From positions 1 through 6,902 of the forward strand of contig JAMONW010000135.1 of assembly GCA_027066355.1 (NCBI GenBank): a DNA stretch of 6,902 bases. Direction: 5' to 3'. This document shows, one piece after another, positions 3,988-6,902 of this stretch. The notes below the pieces were generated by a model. The model saw only the letters and a list, made by a program, of their open reading frames with translations. It was not told the origin of the DNA and did not search any database. The position numbers were made by a program, and so were the translations under genes. Origin of the DNA: Campylobacteraceae bacterium (GTDB taxonomy: Bacteria; Campylobacterota; Campylobacteria; Campylobacterales; Sulfurovaceae). Each line of letters begins with the position of its first letter. The first letter of the stretch is position 1.

Positions 3988-6156
3988 TTATATTGCATCA
4001 ATAATTGCATTTAAAGTTGCAGATGGACGCATAGCAGCTTTTGCTTTTTCATCATCTGGACGGAAATAACCACCAATATCAGCTGGTTGTCCCTCTGCTG
4101 CTAGTAGCTCTTCTAAAATCTTCTCTTCATTATCTGCTAACTCTTTAGCAACTTTTGCAAATTTTTCATCTTTATCAGCAAGAGCCTCTGCCCAATATTT
4201 AGCTAAGTAGAAGTGTGATGCCTTATTATCTGGTTGCCCTACTTTTCTACCAGGTGCATTATTGTTATCAAGGTAAGCCTCATTAGCTTTATCTAACGCA
4301 TCACAAACAGCTTTTACTTTTTCATCACCTGTTTTATTTGCAATCATTCTAAGTGATTCTGCTAACGCTAAAAATTCACCTAAAGAGTCCCATCTTAAGT
4401 GGCTCTCTTTTAAGAATTGCTCAACATGCTTAGGCGCAGACCCACCAGCACCAGTTTCAAACAATCCACCACCAGCAAGAAGTGGCACAATAGACATCAT
4501 TTTAGCACTTGTTCCAAGCTCTAAAATTGGAAATAGGTCTGTTAAGTAATCTCTTAAAACATTTCCTGTTACTGAGATTGTATTTAGCCCTGCTCTAGTT
4601 CTTTTTAAGCTATATCTCATAGCTAATTTTGGAGCCATTATATGATACTCAATTGGCTCTTTTTCAAGATACTCTGGTAAATATTCAAATACTTTTTTAA
4701 TCATATTTGCATCATGCGCTCTATTAGAATCTAGCCAAAATACTATTGGATCACCAGTTAATTTACCTCTCTCATGAGCAAGTCTAATCCAATCTTTAAT
4801 AGCAACATCTTTTGCTCTGTAAGCTCTAAAAATATCTCCAGCTTCTACATCAAAGCTCATCAACACTTCACCAGCACTATTTTTAACTTCTGCTACTCCA
4901 TCTTCTGGAACTCTAAATGTGTATGGGTGGCTTCCATACTCTTCAGCTTTTTTAGCCATTAAACCAACATTTGAAACATGCCCCATAGTAGTAACATCAA
5001 ATTGACCATTTCTCTTAGCATCTTCTAAAATTTCATCATACATTAGAGCATAACTTCTATCAGGAATTACAGCTAGTGTTTCTTGTGTATCACCATCTTT
5101 ATTCCACATTTTACCACCCTCTCTAATTACTGGTGGCATAGAAGCATCAATAATAATATCATTTGAGAAGTGTAGATTTGTAATTAAATTGTCGCTATCA
5201 ACCATAGCAATATTTGGTTTACCCTCTTTAATCATCTTCTCTAAGTCAGCTTTGATTTCATCTTTTTTATCAGAATTTTCAATCTTTTTAAGCAAATCTC
5301 CAAGACCTAAATCTGGATTTACACCAAGCTTTTCAAACTCATCAGCATATTTTTCAAACAGCTCTTTAAAGAAACCTTTAACTGCAATTCCAAACATCAT
5401 AGGATCACTAATTTTCATCATTGTAGCTTTAAGGTGAATTGACCATAAAAGGTCTTTCTCTTTAGCCTCTTCAATAGATGTATCAATTAATTTTGCCAAC
5501 TCTTTTGCACTCATATATGAAGCTGAGATAACCTCTTTTTCTTCAACATTATCAATTGTTTTAATAACTTTTCCATTAACTTCAATTGTATAATTATCTG
5601 CTTTGTCTGCTACTACTGATTGCTCATTCTCATAAAAATCTCCAATATTCATATAAGCAACCTTTGCTTGACAATTCTCTGCAAAAGGCTTAAGTCTGTG
5701 TGGATGCTTTTGTGCAAATTTTTTAACTGCTACTGCTGCTCTTCTATCTGAGTTTCCTTCTCTTAATACTGGGTTAACAGCACTACCTTGGCAAGTTGCA
5801 TATTTTGCTGCAATCTCTTTCTCTTCATCTGTTTGTGGATTTTCTGGATAATCAGGAATATCAAAACCTTGCTCTTGAAGCTCTGCTATACAAGCTTTAA
5901 GTTGTGGAACACTTGCAGAGATATTAGGTAGTTTAATAATATTAGCCTCTGGTTTATTAACTAACTCACCAAGTTTTGCTAATTCATCTTCGCTTTTTCC
6001 CATAGCTGCTAATACTCTATTTGCTAGTGAAATATCACTCTCAACAACATCTACACCTGCCCATTTTGTAAATTTTTCTACAATTGGTAGTAGAGAATAA
6101 GTTGCTAATGCTGGTGCCTCATCAATTTTTGACCAAATAATTTTAGGTTGCGACAT
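3988..6156 (-). CDS. icd: Isocitrate dehydrogenase, NADP-dependent, monomeric type
   Basis: The enzyme interconverts isocitrate and 2-oxoglutarate plus CO2 with NADP(H); in reductive-cycle organisms it can run as a carboxylase. It belongs to the large monomeric IDH family (about 740 residues), unrelated in length to the 340-420-residue dimeric type; 722 residues is near full length. Family blocks are REGNSDRRAAVAVKKFAQKH (132-151) and PMMFGIAVKGFF (252-263), plus LHFSNDIIIDASMPPVIREG (328-347), TTMGHVSNVGLMAKKAEEYG (389-408), DPIVFWLDSNRAHD (469-482) and GGGLFETGAGGSAPKHV (562-578). Asp337, Asp536 and Asp540 fit the metal-binding aspartates. His577, Arg588 and Arg637 keep the spacing of the NADP 2'-phosphate-binding residues described for the Azotobacter vinelandii enzyme (His589, Arg600, Arg649), supporting NADP use. 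The ATG has a strong GGAGGA (6163-6168 on the plus map) 6 bases upstream. It heads the run of TCA genes. Confidence 0.96.
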   Translation of the reverse strand: MSQPKIIWSKIDEAPALATYSLLPIVEKFTKWAGVDVVESDISLANRVLAAMGKSEDELAKLGELVNKPEANIIKLPNISASVPQLKACIAELQEQGFDIPDYPENPQTDEEKEIAAKYATCQGSAVNPVLREGNSDRRAAVAVKKFAQKHPHRLKPFAENCQAKVAYMNIGDFYENEQSVVADKADNYTIEVNGKVIKTIDNVEEKEVISASYMSAKELAKLIDTSIEEAKEKDLLWSIHLKATMMKISDPMMFGIAVKGFFKELFEKYADEFEKLGVNPDLGLGDLLKKIENSDKKDEIKADLEKMIKEGKPNIAMVDSDNLITNLHFSNDIIIDASMPPVIREGGKMWNKDGDTQETLAVIPDRSYALMYDEILEDAKRNGQFDVTTMGHVSNVGLMAKKAEEYGSHPYTFRVPEDGVAEVKNSAGEVLMSFDVEAGDIFRAYRAKDVAIKDWIRLAHERGKLTGDPIVFWLDSNRAHDANMIKKVFEYLPEYLEKEPIEYHIMAPKLAMRYSLKRTRAGLNTISVTGNVLRDYLTDLFPILELGTSAKMMSIVPLLAGGGLFETGAGGSAPKHVEQFLKESHLRWDSLGEFLALAESLRMIANKTGDEKVKAVCDALDKANEAYLDNNNAPGRKVGQPDNKASHFYLAKYWAEALADKDEKFAKVAKELADNEEKILEELLAAEGQPADIGGYFRPDDEKAKAAMRPSATLNAIIDAI

Positions 6157-6194
6157 TTATAGTCCTCCATTATTTATATATTTTTGTAAGTTTA

Positions 6195-6203
6195 AGTTTA
6201 TCA
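6195..6203 (-). promoter_or_regulatory. Weak candidate extended -10 for icd
   Basis: The minus strand reads TGA then TAAACT (4 of 6 matches to TATAAT). The region upstream on that strand is T-rich in roughly 10-base phase, because of the direct repeat at 6203-6239. The leader would be about 30 bases long. Other weak AT-rich matches exist nearby, so this choice is tentative. Confidence 0.3.
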
Positions 6204-6239
6204 GTAAAAGAATAAATAGTTAATAGTAAAAGAGTAAAT
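6203..6239. repeat. 15-base direct repeat upstream of icd, 22-bp offset
   Basis: AGTAAAAGAATAAAT (6203-6217) recurs as AGTAAAAGAGTAAAT (6225-6239), with one mismatch. The 22-bp offset is close to two turns of DNA, so both copies face the same side of the helix. On the transcribed strand they produce phased T-rich tracts ahead of the candidate icd -10. Confidence 0.55.
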
Positions 6240-6287
6240 TAAGACCATATAAAGTAATTGTGTTTCTCTTTGTAGCAAAATTAGGAA

Positions 6288-6323
6288 TTTTTGTAACACT
6301 AGCTATTTTAGGTGTTACAAAAA
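6288..6323. repeat. Perfect 12-bp inverted repeat in the icd-ridA gap
   Basis: TTTTTGTAACAC (6288-6299) and GTGTTACAAAAA (6312-6323) are exact complements around a 12-base spacer. A transcript from either strand would end the stem with A residues, not U, so it is not an intrinsic terminator in either direction. It fits a dimeric regulator's operator or an RNA stem-loop. On the plus strand it lies 6 bases before a good Shine-Dalgarno sequence (6330-6336). Confidence 0.6.
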
Positions 6324-6343
6324 GTATCTAAAGGAGTTAAAAA

Positions 6344-6388
6344 TTGAAAATTAAAAATTACGAATTTAAGGGTTTTAATAGTATATAA
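6344..6388 (+). CDS. Possible 14-residue peptide with TTG start
   Basis: A TTG codon at 6344 follows a perfect AAAGGAG (6330-6336) with a 7-base spacer and opens a frame for MKIKNYEFKGFNSI before TAA. No family is recognised. The Shine-Dalgarno match is as good as any in the window, but AAAGGAG can arise by chance in AT-rich DNA and the peptide is very short. A possible plus-strand -10 (TATAAA, 6248-6253) lies upstream. Confidence 0.2.
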   Translation: MKIKNYEFKGFNSI

Positions 6389-6398
6389 AGGGTTAAAT

Positions 6399-6428
6399 AT
6401 GAAAATTGCGAATTTTTTCTTGCCATAA
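6399..6428 (+). CDS. Possible 9-residue peptide, related in sequence to the one before
   Basis: ATG at 6399 opens MKIANFFLP before TAA. Its DNA (GAAAATTGCGAATTT) resembles the start of the preceding frame (GAAAATT, a 7-base insert, ACGAATTT), and both are near an AAGGGTT motif, suggesting a local duplication. Upstream AAAGGG is a weak ribosome binding site. There is no known family, and it may be non-coding. Confidence 0.12.
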   Translation: MKIANFFLP

Positions 6429-6447
6429 TATAGTGGCAAGAGTATTT
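6418..6447 (+). terminator. Hairpin between the icd-ridA gap and ridA, oriented for plus-strand termination
   Basis: TCTTGCCA (6418-6425) pairs perfectly with TGGCAAGA (6434-6441) around an 8-base loop. On the plus strand the stem is followed by GTATTTT, a weak T tract. On the minus strand it is followed by A residues, so it is a poor intrinsic terminator for ridA even though it lies just after the ridA stop codon. It may act on both strands with different efficiency. Confidence 0.5.
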
Positions 6448-6827
6448 TAATCAATTAAAGCAATGCAATCAATTTCAACTTTTACATTAAGTGGAAGTGT
6501 TTTAACTGCTACTGTGCTTCTTGCTGGTTTATGGCTACTAAAATATTTTCCATAAACTTCATTTACTGTTGCAAAATCATCCATAGAGTCTAAAAAAATT
6601 GTTGTTTTTATAACTTTATCTAGTGAACTTCCAGCCTCTGCTAAAACTTCTGTTAAATTTTTTAAAACTTGTTCAGTTTGTCCTGCTACATCACTGCATA
6701 CAATTTCACCCTCTGGTGATAATGCAATTTGTCCAGATGTAAAAATCATTCCGTTTGCAATAATTGCTTGTGAATATGGCCCAATAGCCTGTGGTGCTTT
6801 ATCTGTTGATACTACCTTTAAACTCAT
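6447..6827 (-). CDS. ridA: RidA family enamine/imine deaminase (YjgF/YER057c/UK114)
   Basis: RidA hydrolyses reactive 2-aminoacrylate and related enamine/imine intermediates made by PLP enzymes such as threonine and serine dehydratases, protecting other PLP enzymes; it is a cytosolic trimer. The 126 residues match the family length. Visible blocks are the N-terminal APQAIGPYSQAI (11-22, with Tyr18), TSGQIALSPEG (30-40), and the family signature running from PARSTVAV (101-108) to VEIDCIA (117-123). Arg103 and Glu118 correspond to the catalytic-site Arg and Glu of active RidA members, so it should be enzymatically active. The ATG is supported by AAAGGAGA on the minus strand (6835-6842). It lies upstream of icd in the same direction, but a 290-base gap makes co-transcription unlikely. 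Confidence 0.93.
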   Translation of the reverse strand: MSLKVVSTDKAPQAIGPYSQAIIANGMIFTSGQIALSPEGEIVCSDVAGQTEQVLKNLTEVLAEAGSSLDKVIKTTIFLDSMDDFATVNEVYGKYFSSHKPARSTVAVKTLPLNVKVEIDCIALID

Positions 6828-6864
6828 AATATTGTCTCCTTTATTTTCTTTTGATAGGACGGAA

Positions 6865-6881
6865 TTTGAGCTAAGCCCAAA
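6865..6881. repeat. Second copy of a 17-base element also present at 2803-2819
   Basis: TTTGAGCTAAGCCCAAA here differs by one base from TTTGAGCAAAGCCCAAA after mdh. Both copies are intergenic and in the same orientation. The rest of the right edge (6882-6902) is relatively GC-rich and contains ACGCTAACGCTGTG. On the minus strand the readable frames reach stop codons within about 30 bases, so no upstream gene end can be identified with confidence. Confidence 0.45.
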
Positions 6882-6902
6882 CTCCTACGCTAACGCTGTG
6901 TT

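Noticed and set aside
5189..5437. Open plus-strand frames inside icd, mdh, fumA and fumB (for example 5189-5437, 4774-4962, 2006-2281, 1520-1771)
   Set aside because: They lie wholly antisense to strongly supported genes, have no convincing ribosome binding sites, and their translations look like complement artefacts of AT-rich coding DNA.
1..6902. Mobile element, defence system or horizontally acquired island
   Set aside because: No transposase, integrase, phage or toxin-antitoxin gene is visible, base and codon use is uniform, and all full genes are core metabolic or housekeeping functions.

Overview
The window is AT-rich, has short intergenic gaps and contains only ordinary chromosomal genes. 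Several features point to a free-living or chemolithotrophic member of the Campylobacterota (Sulfurimonas- or Arcobacter-like): the tail of a Tol-Pal accessory gene followed by slyD, a monomeric NADP-type isocitrate dehydrogenase, a two-subunit class I fumarase, an LDH-like malate dehydrogenase, and promoters with an extended -10 but no clear -35. The genus is inferred from gene content and order, not from a database search.

Plus strand, left side: 1-215 is the C-terminal end of a tetratricopeptide protein, most likely YbgF/CpoB of the Tol-Pal system. After 63 bases comes slyD, an FKBP-type peptidyl-prolyl isomerase and metallochaperone with a short Cys/His tail, closed by a clear hairpin terminator (801-822). 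A small dodecin-family gene (957-1160) has its own extended -10 promoter. A perfect 11-bp inverted repeat (1167-1195) separates it from the minus-strand genes that converge on it.

Minus strand, from right to left: ridA (6447-6827), icd (3988-6156), mdh (2822-3778), fumA (1801-2652) and fumB (1233-1790). The last four encode isocitrate dehydrogenase, malate dehydrogenase and both fumarase subunits. All four reactions belong to the TCA cycle and can run oxidatively or, in chemolithoautotrophic Campylobacterota, reductively. fumA and fumB are tightly coupled. The ridA-icd, icd-mdh and mdh-fumA gaps are 290, 209 and 169 bases, and each holds inverted repeats and candidate promoters, so this is a co-located cluster with several control points rather than one compact operon.

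No mobile element, CRISPR array, tRNA, rRNA or defence system is visible. The points worth a second look are in the gaps and in one small protein: a dodecin lacking the flavin-stacking Trp and the flavin-contacting Gln, a long imperfect stem-loop in the mdh leader, palindromes placed over or just upstream of the mdh and fumA promoters, a 17-base element shared by two distant gaps, and a possible unannotated plus-strand small transcript between icd and ridA.
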